NCBI GenBank assembly: GCA_048213135.1
Contig: PS015079.1
Coordinates: 2,781-52,440 of the forward strand
Length of the DNA stretch: 49,660 bases
Direction: 5' to 3'
Source of the DNA: Reclinomonas americana ATCC 50394
Lineage: Eukaryota; Jakobida; Jakobea; Jakobida
The position numbers and the translations under genes were made by a program. Numbering within the stretch: position 1 is the first letter of the stretch; each line of letters begins with the position of its first letter. The notes beneath the pieces were generated by a model. It made no database searches. It saw only the letters and a list, made by a program, of their open reading frames with translations, and was not told the DNA's origin. Positions 1 through 10,670 of the stretch are shown here, piece by piece.

Positions 1-16
1 GTCGTCGTCGTCGTTG

Positions 17-65
<49 letters not shown>
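1..65. repeat. GTC triplet run followed by (GT)n microsatellite
   Basis: A short run of GTC triplets (1-18) passes into about 23 GT dinucleotides (19-65). It lies in what reads as the 3' part of an intron of the thioredoxin-fold gene: a pyrimidine-rich stretch and a TTAG acceptor follow at 93-96, just before the first recognisable coding exon. Similar GT, CT and GA runs recur in introns across the window. Confidence 0.85.
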
Positions 66-66
<1 letters not shown>

Positions 67-96
67 AAGAGACACTGATGCTTCCTTCTCTGTTAG

Positions 97-1147
97 TCCG
101 CCTGCTTATCTCGAGTTTCTGACGGCGCTTGGTCATCGCGATTGGGCGTTTGTGCTCTTCCACTCATCGCTGTTTCGTCTGCGCGTTTTCGTGCCGTTCT
201 CTTCGTGGTTTGGTGCTGATTTTGGTGGTGTTTGTGCCAAGGGTGGCACCGACGCGTCTGTTTTTGCGCTCTGAGTTTGACTCGCTGGCGAAGCTGTATC
301 CGCGTTGCCAGTTCATTGTGGTGAGAGAGAGAGAGAGAGAGAGTGTGTGTGTAGTGCTTGTTCTTATGCAGTGTGCGCTTGTGCAGGTCGACGTGCACGA
401 GTCTGAAGAGACGGTCTGCTGCTGCTTGTGATGTGCATTTTTCCTTCAATTTTCTGGTCTCATTCCATCATCATTGCGCGCTCTTTTTGTGACGAAAGAA
501 CCTCTGGGTCAAGGTGCGTTCTTCTTTGCTGTGTTGTGCTTGTGTGTGTGTGGCTCACTGTGGGCTCTTGTCGCAGGCCTTTGGTGTCTTTGACGTTGCG
601 CGCGTCATGATATGCTGTCATGTTTGTATGATCTTACCTTGTGCGCGTTGTAGGTTCCCGAGTTCCGCGTGTATCACCAGGTGAGCCGCCTTTCGTGTCG
701 CTACTATCCCTTACCTGACGGTGCACTCATTTGCTTCTTTGGTGCTGCAGACGACGCTCAAGCACGAGGTCTGTTGCTTCAATCGGTCGCTCACTAGCCC
801 GTTGACTGACTGTGCGCTTCGCAGCTCCTCGGCACTGACTGCTGCCTCGAGGTTCAACTCGATGCTTCCCTCCCCCTCCCTTCACCCCTTCTTCTTCTTC
901 CTCATCGCTGACTTTCCATCGACAGAACGTGCTGCGCATTCTGGAGGGTCTCCCGCCCGTGACTGTGAAGCTGCTGAGCTCGCCCGTCTCGTCGCCGTCA
1001 TCGTCGTCGTCGTCGTACGACGCCAGCCCGCTCTCGTACAGGTCGTCGTCGCCTGCAAGCCCCGTGTCGCCGCGCCCGTCGTCGCGCGTCACCGACTTTT
1101 ACTACTACCGCTCGCCGGCCCCGCAGCTTTGGACCTCGCCCGTGTAA
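97..1147 (+). CDS. Thioredoxin-fold protein lacking the CxxC active site (5' end outside window)
   Basis: Six or more small exons (97-171, 242-320, 387-413, about 578-608, 654-680, then small exons to the last one at about 926-1147) join in frame. The product has a beta strand VLFHSS, a helix containing EFDSLAKLYP, a strand QFIVVDV, the sequence AFGVFDVARVPEF with the family's cis-proline, then a strand RVYHQ and a final helix VLRILEGL. This is the thioredoxin fold order. Where the catalytic W-C-x-x-C should be, the splice that keeps frame gives L-V-A-P-T, so both redox cysteines appear to be lost. A Ser/Pro-rich tail of about 55 residues follows and ends at TAA TAA. The protein is probably a non-catalytic binding or chaperone domain; that is inference. 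The first exon or exons are upstream of the window, and splice sites around 780-925 are the least certain. Confidence 0.72.
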
Positions 1148-1155
1148 TAAGAACC

Positions 1156-1287
1156 ATGTCGTGGCTCGACTTGCTCCTGTTCGTGGCGCTGGTGGTAGTT
1201 GTGTTGATGTTTGTGCGACTCGTGCGCACGTTTGTGGCGGCGTTGCGTGCCGGTGACGAAGACCGCGCGCCGCAGAAGCGCAAGTAG
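1156..1287 (+). CDS. Small single-pass membrane protein ORF (43 aa), or alternative C-terminus of the upstream gene
   Basis: The ATG lies 8 nt after the stop of the thioredoxin-fold gene, and the ORF runs 43 codons to TAG. The translation starts MSWLDLLLFV and continues as about 20 uninterrupted hydrophobic residues, then an arginine-containing amphipathic segment and a charged tail ending QKRK. The frame stays open upstream into the last thioredoxin exon. Alternative splicing or a mis-called splice could therefore instead make this the membrane anchor of the thioredoxin protein, as in TMX-type ER thioredoxins. A separate small membrane protein read from a dicistronic or overlapping transcript is the other option. 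The hydrophobic segment is clear; which reading is right is not. Confidence 0.45.
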   Translation: MSWLDLLLFVALVVVVLMFVRLVRTFVAALRAGDEDRAPQKRK

Positions 1288-1364
1288 CGAGTAAACAAAA
1301 CATATTTCTCCGTGTTGTACTCTCTCATTTTCTCCCGCTCTCGTTTTCTCCCTCTCTAAATACA

Positions 1365-4300
1365 CTACAAGCCCGACGAGTCCGACGTAAAGGACAGCGC
1401 GTGCGGGTGTCCCTCGACACCGCTGGGAATCGTGCGTGAGCTACTGGCGTCCAAATCGTCTTCCGCGCCGCTGCTGTGCGCCGCCTCCTCATCGTCGCCG
1501 CCGTCGTGTTCGTGTCGCAAGCCGCCGAGGTCGGCCAGCAAGTACGGAGCCGAGCGCGAGTACATCAGCATGGTCGTCCCGTGGTCTTCTGGGCTGCCGA
1601 AACTCATCCGCGACATGCCTCCCGCCGCGGCACCAGCAGCACCGCCAGCCGCCGCCATCCCTGCCTGTGCCGCGCCCGGTGGCTCACTCCTCGTCGGTCC
1701 CACATGCGACGATGGGGACACCTGCATCGGCGGCTCCTGCATGCGAGCGGCAATGGCCGGTGCCTCTGCATCGCAGAACACGCGGAAGCGGTTCAGCAGC
1801 GGCAAGAACTCGGTGGTGCTCGAGGCGACCAGCGGGTTGCGGAACCTGTGCCACGTTCTTAGTCGTATGCAACATCTCTTATCTACGCACAAACAGGCAC
1901 GAACCACAGCATGCTGTTGTCAGACAGCTGCACAATGGCCACGCCCGTGTGATGAATGAACCAGGTGCCGCCGCCGCCGGGGACGGGAATCGACTCGGGA
2001 TAGAACTGATTGAAGGAAAGAAACGCCAGCAGATCAGTCATCTCATGCCTGCATTTCTCCCCACCGCGCCTCTCATTCCTCACCTGGAACTGGTCGGTCA
2101 CCAACGCCCGCAACGCCACCAGCATGATTTCCGGCGAGTAATTCAGCGACGCGTAGTGATGCAGCGTGTCGAAAATGCGAACATCCTTCTCGTGCGGAAT
2201 CGGCAGCATGTTGAAGCCGTTGGTCTTGGCGCGGCGGCTGATAAACTGAACGTACTCGTCGACAGCGCTGCCGCACACCGACCAGTCGAACGACACAATG
2301 TAGCAGGCGTTCATCGGGTTGAACACGCTGTCGTAGCGCAGAATCTGGATGCACAGCTCTCAGTTAGCACACTGACACGGCACCGGCTGCTTTGTGAGAC
2401 GAACCAGCCATTCTTCACGCTCCGTGCGATATGTGGTAACCGACAACTTGACGCGCTTCTTCAAGTGATAGCCAAACGAGCGTTTCTTCTCCATCGACAC
2501 TGCATGACAGCGGGTGTGAGTTCACGCCCTTTTCCCCCCTTTCTCAAGACGACACAAACCATCGGCACTCCGCAGCAGCATCTCCCAGTCGACATCCATG
2601 TGCCGATCGTAGTTGATGGCAATCGGGTCCTGATCCGGAGCCGGCTTGACAGTGATCTTGGTGAAGGAGCCTTCAACACGCTTGAAGTTCTTTTCTCGCT
2701 TGTCGGCCAGCGCCTCAATTTCGGCGCGCGACATGGTGCCGCTGAGAACATCCACAAACTGCGCGACACAATGTGAACACGCCATCATGACTCTCTCTCT
2801 CTCTCTCTCNNNNNNNNNNNNNNNNNNNNNNNNNNNNNNNNNNNNNNNNNNNNNNNNNNNNNNNNNNNNNNNNNNNNNNNNNNNNNNNNNNNNNNNNNNN
2901 NNNNNNNNNNNNNNNNNNNNNNNNNNNNNNNNNNNNNNNNNNNNNNNNNNNNNNNNNNNNNNNNNNNNNNNNNNCCGTCACACGTCCACTTCGCACCTCG
3001 GTGGGGAGCATGACGTACTTGAGGCGGCGGTACTTGAGGGTGTCGGTGAAAAAGTCGTTGTTGCCGCTCACCAGCTGGTCCATGTAGTTCCAGTGATGCG
3101 ACAGATCCTCGCTCCGCCCAAACACCACCTCCTTCATGCAGAAACGATCTTCCTCCGAGGCCCACAGTCGGTAGCGGTATGGTCTCGGTGGTGGCAGTGG
3201 GTCGCGAATCAGATCGTAGCGCTGCGAGTGGGAGGGAGAGAGAAAATGAATGGCGGCGCCAGCTTTGATCTCCGTCCATACACGCGCGTTCACTAACTCA
3301 CCGTCACAGAAATGTCCTGCTTGTTGCTGTCGAGTGCAATCGTCTGGCAGTGCGGTCCCATGCTCAGGTGCACCTGCATCATCTCATTCGGCGACATTTT
3401 GTCTGTCAGGAACACCTGGTACCCTTGCTGCAAGCGTTGGCAGGCCAGCTCCAGCAGCAACGTGTATGGCTTCTCCTGGTACGGCGTCTCCACAGCGGTG
3501 AGCGCGTAACCGAAGCGAGTGTACTTTTCGTCGCTGTCGTGACACACGTGAGGAGGAAGAGATCTGGACAAGTACGGGTATGGGAAGGGGCACGCAACAG
3601 TTCACGCTTGTCCGGATGGAATTCCGTGGTCACTGGCAGCACAGCAGGCTGACTAAGCGACTTCCAGTTGGGCACGTACGACTCCAGCGCCGCTGCACCA
3701 ATGGACACACTTGTTTTTCAGCAAGCAAGCTCACCACGCTGTACATCAAGGACACAACTCACCGCGATCGAGGTACGGGAACAAGTGGCACCATCGACGA
3801 CGGCTGCTGGACGATCGGCGAGAGTGGGCATCGTCGAACTGGAACGGGTTGTATACCTCTTTGCCTTCTTCGCCCTGCTGCGTACGACAAGAAACTCAGT
3901 GGCGCGAACAGCGAGGCCGCCAAGCACAGCGCACGCAACAGACGGAGACACTGGAGTAAAGGGCATCGACTCAAACGTCACGGCTCCACCCTTGCGCGAG
4001 CACATGCTGGTGTCGGTGGTGTCCGCTGGAGAGACGACACTGTCAGTCCACATAGTTTTCTCAAGATCCATCGCAAGTGCGCTTGCCAAACCTTCCTCAT
4101 GCAACGGCGCTCCACCGACCAGCGGCGGAGTGTTCGGCGAGATTTGCACATAGTGCTCACTGGCGGTTCGCAGGCTCAGGCTGCGCAGACAGAACGACAC
4201 GGGGGGTTACGCATGGGCGGGAGACAAACTACGACAAGGAATCGCAACGTTCGTTGCACAATGACCGGCATCAGGGACGGTCCGCTCCGCAGCAGGCTCT

Positions 4301-7300
4301 GCACATGTGCGATTAGCATCATTGTGCACGAGACGGTGGTCGCTTCTTACACACCGTGGCGTTCATGCTGCCTCGATCGTCAACACTGCCGGTGAGCATT
4401 TCGGTCTCGGGAATGGGTGCGAGGATGTCGCCCGTCTGCGAGTGTGGAGCTGGACGTATCGAGTAAACATCGTAAGCGAGATGGAGATTGCATTGCTGGT
4501 GGAAGAAAATGACGCAACAGTTGCTCTCTGGTGGTGGTGTGGTGGTCGGGCTGCTTACTGCGCTGTGCGAGTGTGTGGAACCGGCAAGTGGTGGCCGTGA
4601 CGAGCCGGCATTGCGGCGACTGCCTTTTTTGGCACCCACAAAAGCTGCAACAACGAAACGGATGTGAGCAACGAGCAGCGTGCTTCCCTCTGTGCATGGA
4701 AGGTCACGCACGATTGACCACATTGGCAGTCACCGCAGCAATGCGGGTGTTGGAGAGTGCCGAGGTGGCGGACCGGCGCAGCGGATCGTCGTGCACTCCA
4801 CTGAAACTGAGTGGTGAGCCGGCAAGAGGCGACGAGCCCGGTGTTATGGAGGGGCGAATGGGAATGTGGTCACGCCGCGTGATGCTACTTCCGCCAGTGC
4901 TGTTGAATCGTGCATTGGCGGGCATCGCAGAGGCACTCGGCTGCAGCAACTGCGGCTGCCCGCTGACGGATCCACTCCGTCCGCGGCGCGCATCACGGTC
5001 GACCGACGAGCGGACAGGAGGCGGTGGCATGGCCGAGCCGTCCTCTGTCGAGTAGAACGGCCACGGCGCCGCACCATCCTCGTCCACTGCACCAGCATCC
5101 ATCGCATCGGGGGCCTCTGACGGCATTCCCGACTCACCCGCTCGCATCAGAGCGAGCGTCAGGCCGGAGAATTTGCGATCGTTGGCCGACCCTGAGCCGG
5201 TGGTTACCGAGCTGCCTGCGCCGCGCACACCACCTACATTGCCCGACGCCCAATCGCTGTGACCGTCGGGCTGCGTCAGACTCGAGTTGCTGGAGGAGTG
5301 CCGCAGAATACCACCCGTGCTGTGTGGCAAACAAATATCGTCAGCGGCAGGGAATGGGGAGGAAAGCAATTTTGCGGTCGCAACGTTCGCGGTGGACTGG
5401 CGCCGCCGGACGACCGGACGCGTGCGTTGCGCCCGTAGTTGCCAGAGCGATACAGCACGGGCGATATGCCTGCCCGCAAGCAAAGAGAGGTGAGAAAGCA
5501 TACATATAATAAGCTCGTCAAGGAAACAACACAACTCTGCTGCGGGGAAGGAACACTGGCGTTCCCAAACGCCTCCGGTCTGAACACAAAATCATCGTAC
5601 ATCTGGTGGTCCCACCGGCCGTCCTTCTTCAGAGTCTGTATGCGCGCGCGGTCGGTCAACAACAACAGAGTAATACTGCATGCACGTTGTTTCCTGTGCC
5701 GTCACTCACGTCGAGACCAACGAATGAAGGCAGCATGATGCTGTCGCCGGCACGCGGGGCACCAACACCGGCACCGGTGACGTCGTGCTCCGAAGCGTAC
5801 TCTGAGCGAAGCAGCGCGTGGGAGCTGTCACGAAGTGGTCCCGTAGAAGCGTGCACACACAGAGAAAACATGCACACCTCGAGCAGCAGGCATGCGGGCG
5901 CGCGGCACAAAGATATCCTGTAACCTCGCATCCAGCGGCAGCGGGTTGAACACGGTGGACGAGAAGAAGCAGATACGCATCCAGTGGGGCGTGTGGAACA
6001 CCGAGCCCTGCACACACGTCAAGTGAGTTCAAGCCTTTCCTGCCACTTGTAAAAAACAGAGAAGGAACCTCTCGATCACGACTGGCCGACGCCGACCTCG
6101 CCACCCGGCTGTCGCTGCTGCAATGCCAGAAGAGGGTAAGCTGCCAGCTCTCAAACAATGCACGAATGCCACAACAACAACATCAACAACAACAACTACG
6201 ACTCAACGGCGTTCTGGAGACCAATGACTCCGCGTCCGAGTACCGCAACAGCGGGACGGCATGCAGCGGGGCCTGCGAGATACACACGAGATCGCATCCA
6301 ATACCATTGTCGATCATGCGACGCTTGGTGCTCTGCGCCAGTAACCGATCCACATCGTACACGCCGACACCGGCGGTGACAATGACAATCGACTGGCCCG
6401 TGTGCGCCAGGTCTCGGTTGATGTAATGCTGTGTAGACACGTGTGCGTTAGCGCGCCGGCACACCTGCACCCTTTTCTGCTGAACCACTACGCACCCTTT
6501 CGAAAATGTCCAGCGTCAAGTTCAGTGCCTCGAGAAAGTTGCCCTTTTCGGCATTTGAATTCTCGCCAATGGTGGACGAGAACGGATCGTCTGGCAGCAG
6601 GTTGCAGAGTGAGTGACCAGCATGAGTGAAGAGAGACAGAGTATCGGAGAGCGGGCGCGTACCCTTCGATACATGCGGATCCCACCCAATCAGAGACGGA
6701 TACTGGTTGAACTCGTGCTTCAAGACGCGCCGCAGAGTGTCCCACTCGCGCACCACCTGCCGATCCACCACCACCTTGTAAAAGTCCTGATAGTGCCGCC
6801 CGTATGCATCCTCGGACAGCTCTGCGCGCTCTCCTTCCGGCATGTCCGCCACCCTGCACAGTTAATCATCAGCCCAATCGCTGACTCTCTCTCTCGCGGC
6901 GCAACACTCGCTCCAGCACGCAACGTCTCCTCGGAGAAGAATGAGCGCGACCAGAACACAATCGTCATGTGATGCGAGGCGGTCGACCGCGTCCACCGAT
7001 CGTGCACCTCTTTGAGGAAGCCATTCACCGCCTTCTCAAAATGCAGATCACCGTCGTCGGCATACTGCCACATTTCTCGGCTCATCTGGAACAGGAACAT
7101 GTAGTTGGCCGAGTGCGAGCGGAACGTGACCTTGGTGTGCGGCGTGATGAGGCCGCTCTCCACCACCGTGCCATCCATCATCAGCTCCTCCACTTGCGCC
7201 TGTACGGGCGTGAGTCTCACCACGCGGAGAGAGGCAATGGCAGCAGCCGACGCAACTCTCATACCGGCCCACACAAACAACTTGGTGCGATGCGTGCACT

Positions 7301-8432
7301 TGTTTCGCAAGTACAGCATGAAGCGCCACATGTCGGAGCGCGATATGAATTGCTCCTTGAACGAGAGCTCGATAAAGTCGAGACCGACAATCTCCGGATC
7401 GACCGCCCGCACCGTGACATTCTCCATGCGACCGCGCACACCAAACGCGTCGGCCACACTCTTGTGCACGCTGAGCTGGTTGATACCTGCACCGACGACA
7501 TCATGAACACACGCAAACACACAGCAAATGAGCTTCTGCCTGGTCACGCTCACCTCGAAATCGCTGCATCGTGGTGACCTGCAGCATCACCGACCGTCCA
7601 TTGGGGAACCCGAGCTCCACAATATTATGTAACCGCAGGTGTGGGAACACATCGGGGTTGATGAGCAACGAGTGCGTACTCAGATCCTCCGAGTGAATCA
7701 GCATTGTGACCGCCGTGCTGACTTCGCTCTCGGGTTTCGGCACCGCTGCACATAGATAGACAGACAGCGTCAATTACTTTCCTCCCACATCACCACCAGC
7801 TGTGCGGGAGCAGCGCAACGTCGTGGAGCCAGCAACGCCTGCTCCATGGTCGACTCGGCCTCCTCCTCCTTGTTCAACGCAGTCATATCCTGCAGGCACT
7901 CTCTCAGCGCGCGGCTCATCACCTGCACCCCATCACTGCACCAACGCAACAGGATGCGAGCCTCCAGCCATACCGCCCAATCCGAGACTCCCATTTGCTG
8001 CCGCCGAGGCCACTGCGCCCATGGACATGTTGCGACGCAGTCCAGTGCCTCCGCTGTTCGTCGACACTTGTGACCGCACGCGAGGCAGTGACACAGGCGC
8101 GGCATCGGGGTCCGGAGCGCCTCCAGTGTCGGGCTGCACAAACGCCAGTCGAGTTCGATGCGCCGCTGCATGCACATGATCACAATCATCATCATCTTCA
8201 TCATCATCACAATGCACTCGCACACACACGTGTGTGTGTGTGTGTGTGTGTTTACCGCGTGGTGGAGGCGGTGCTCGACTGTTGGCTGCGCGCAGTCTGC
8301 TGACTGTGTCAGCGTAGGAGCCCGAGCGTGCGACCGCCCTGCAGTGAGTGTGTGTGTGTGTGTGAGAGTGTGTGCGCAAGAAGTGTCCGTTTGTCGCTGT
8401 GCTCACCCTGCATCCTCCTTGTCCACGGACAT
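1365..8432 (-). CDS. DEPDC5: DEPDC5/Iml1, GATOR1 complex subunit
   Basis: DEPDC5/Iml1 is the scaffold of GATOR1, the Rag GTPase-activating complex that turns off TORC1 on lysosomes when amino acids are low. Start: ATG at 8430-8432 opens MSVDKEDAG, and splices to 8344, 8183, about 7897 and 7745 keep frame through a non-conserved N-terminus of about 150 residues. Family blocks then follow in order: the N-terminal domain with INQLSVHKSVADAFGVRG, LDFIELSFKEQFI and SDMWRFMLYL (7500-7260), YGDLHFEKAVNGFL-like (7100-7000), NAEKGNFLEALNLTLDIFER (6570-6490), TGQSIVIVTAGVGVYDVDR and RRMIDNGIGCDLVCI (6400-6300), and HTPHWMRICFFSS (5990). Next comes a long Ser/Pro-rich insert (5330-4710), then NWKSLSQPAVLPVTTEF and PDKREL (3680-3600), a LELACQRLQQGYQVF block (3460), and the C-terminal domain including WNYMDQLVSGNNDFF and LKYRRLKYVMLP (3100-3010). 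Gap 2810-2974 removes part of this. The last exon ends in a low-complexity Ala/Gly/Ser tail with stop at 1365-1367. Confidence 0.92.
2810..2974. other. Assembly gap inside DEPDC5
   Basis: A run of 165 N directly follows a (CT)n microsatellite at 2789-2809. It falls between C-terminal DEPDC5 exons, so intron plus some coding sequence may be missing. Confidence 0.99.
8230..8251. repeat. (TG)n microsatellite in DEPDC5 intron 2
   Basis: An 11-unit TG run lies within a short intron of the minus-strand DEPDC5 gene, preceded by CACACACA on the plus strand, so the intron can form an AC/GT hairpin. It is bounded by a GTAAAC donor (minus strand, near 8257) and a GCATGCAG acceptor near 8184. Confidence 0.8.
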
Positions 8433-8512
8433 GGAAGGAGAGCGCTCTGTGGAGGGACAGACGAGTGGAGCTTGATCGGGGACAACACTTCGGGAGGACT
8501 TCTTTTTGATGT

Positions 8513-10420
8513 TTACTTGTCGCTGTAGACCTTGCAGGAGAGTTGGCGGAGCATGTCCTCGGCGACAGCCTCGTCTGTGTGTGTGAGATGTTGTGTGAGT
8601 TTGTACAGCGCAACATTCGCCGCGTGCTTCTTCTTCTCGATCTCACCGGGAATGTTAGCCAGCAGACCGTACGCTCCCGCCGAGCCCTTCTTCATGGCGG
8701 CGGCCGGATCGCGCTTCACGGCCTCCACCGAGTCGCGCAAATCGCGGCCGAACTCCTGCACTCGGCTGGCGTGCGGTGGGGTGACGGTGCAGTGCAGCGA
8801 GTCGGGCTTCTGCTGCCGCTCCATGGTCCACCCGCGCGTCTCCATCTCGTCGGCCACGCAGAGAATGTTGAGGCGGGATTCCGGAGTCGAGGTGAAGGAG
8901 AAGACGGTGAGGTGCGGCTTGCCGAGGATGCGCAGCTCGGGGATCCGGCGCACTTCGTCCATCATGCTGTCGGCCGTCTTCTTGACGCGATCGGCCAGCG
9001 CCATGTAGCCCTCCTCGCCGAGTGAGACCATGGTGGCCCAGGCGCATGCGATGCCGGGGCCGCCGCGGGTGCCCACCAGCGTGCTGGACAGGAACAGACC
9101 GCCGGGCCAGTTGGCGTACACAAAGAACTGATATTGGCGGTACTCGTCGGAACGGTAGAGGATGCACGAGGCACCCTTGGCGGCGTAGCCGTACTGCGCC
9201 CCGCACAAATGATAAACGCACGAGTGAGTGGGGGATAGTAAACAGGCTTCGCCACATCCACATCGCAGCACCTTGTGTGCGTCGAGTGACACCGAGGTGA
9301 CGGCCGGCACGCGGAAATCCCACAGCGGAATGTCGTAGCCGAGCTTCTCCAGCCATGGCAGCACAAAGCCGCCGACGCAAGCATCAACATGCAGCGGCAG
9401 ACGATGTTCCTCGCACAGCTTGCCGAGCTCCTCAATCGGATCAATGACGCCGTGTGGGTATTGCGGCGCCGACCCAATCACCAGAATCGTGTTGCGGTTG
9501 ATGGCCCGACGCACGTCGTCGATGCGTGGCTGGCATGTCGTCGGATCAATGGGCACATACACGGTCTACAAGCCCTCCAGCCAGTCAGCCACGTACACGC
9601 AAAAAGCAAGAGACACACAGTGAAGAAGTGACCTTGATGTTGAAGTTGTGTGCGGCCTTCTCGATGGCCGGATGCGCAGTGATGGACATGACGATCTCTG
9701 GCTCAACAATGTGCGGCGCCGTGTCACGCGCGCGATCCCTGTACGCCTTGATCGCCATGGCCAGACTCTCACTGCCGCCAGTGGTCATCACACCGCACGT
9801 ATCCGCATCGCCATGCAGCATCGTACACGCCATGCGCACGACCTCCGTCTCCATCTTGCGCAGGCTCTTGAACACCATGGGATTGAGTGCATTCGAGTGC
9901 TGATACATGGCCGTCACCTCGTTGTGCAGGTGCGTATGCTCCTCCGACACCACATACGTGTACGCAAACGTGCGCCCGCACGAGGCATCCTTATCACACT
10001 CGCGCATCGTATTGATCTTGCCCAGCACCGCCTGCGCAGACGACGACTGTCGCGGCACTGCACGAAGCCGCTCCAGCTTGGCAATCTGCGCAAAGGTCGA
10101 CTCGACCATTTTCTCCGCTGCATGCAATCAGTCACACGATCACGCACGCACGATCATGCTGTCACACAAGCGCAAACCTTCAGAGCCGAGCTGTGCATTG
10201 ATCGCGTTTCCGGCAAACGGGATGGCACGCACAAAGCGCACAAGGAACTTGCCAATGGTCGCACGCGGACCTGTGTGTGTGTGTGGTACTCAGACAATGC
10301 ACACACTCTCACTCTCTTTCTCTCTCGCGGTCTCGTCGTACCTTTGGTGTACACTTGCTTGATGGCCCACAGCACAAGCGCGGCCACAATCGCGTGCTCA
10401 ATCCACAGAAGAGCGCTCAT
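8513..10420 (-). CDS. SGPL1: Sphingosine-1-phosphate lyase (PLP-dependent)
   Basis: The enzyme cleaves phosphorylated sphingoid bases to a fatty aldehyde and phosphoethanolamine at the ER, the exit step of sphingolipid catabolism. Five exons keep frame: 10420-10342, 10270-10178, 10117-9633, 9565-9272 and 9193-8513. Exon 1 encodes an N-terminal membrane helix (LLWIEHAIVAALVLWAIK), as in the eukaryotic lyase. The type II PLP-decarboxylase fold then shows NPMVFKSLRKMETEVVRMA, CGVMTTGGSESLAMAIKAYR, SITAHPAIEKAAHNF, PQYPHGVIDPIEELGKL and the HVDACVGGF PLP aspartate block. The Schiff-base lysine in LDAHK-YGYAAKGAS is the last codon of exon 4. Total length of about 560 residues matches the family. 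The start is the only ATG before the membrane helix and sits just beside gap 10445-10617. The stop lies 80 nt upstream of the DEPDC5 start on the same strand. Confidence 0.96.
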
Positions 10421-10670
10421 TGGAAAGAGAGAGAAGAAGAAGGANNNNNNNNNNNNNNNNNNNNNNNNNNNNNNNNNNNNNNNNNNNNNNNNNNNNNNNN
10501 NNNNNNNNNNNNNNNNNNNNNNNNNNNNNNNNNNNNNNNNNNNNNNNNNNNNNNNNNNNNNNNNNNNNNNNNNNNNNNNNNNNNNNNNNNNNNNNNNNNN
10601 NNNNNNNNNNNNNNNNNCAAGAAGAGAGACTGCTCAATCAACTGATCTTCCCCCACTTAACTCTTCCACG
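10421..10670. promoter_or_regulatory. Divergent intergenic region between S1P lyase and the WD40 gene (contains gap 10445-10617)
   Basis: Only 250 nt separate the minus-strand lyase ATG from the plus-strand WD40 ATG, so promoters and 5' UTRs of both genes must share it. Of this, 173 nt are N. The readable edges are purine-rich (GAGAGAAGAAGAAGG) on the lyase side and CTTCCCCCACTTAACTC on the WD40 side. No TATA box is visible in what remains. Confidence 0.6.

Noticed and set aside
721-1287. 188-codon ORF as a single protein
   Set aside because: Its first two thirds run through introns and out of frame with the thioredoxin exon. Only the last 43 codons form a credible membrane peptide, reported separately.
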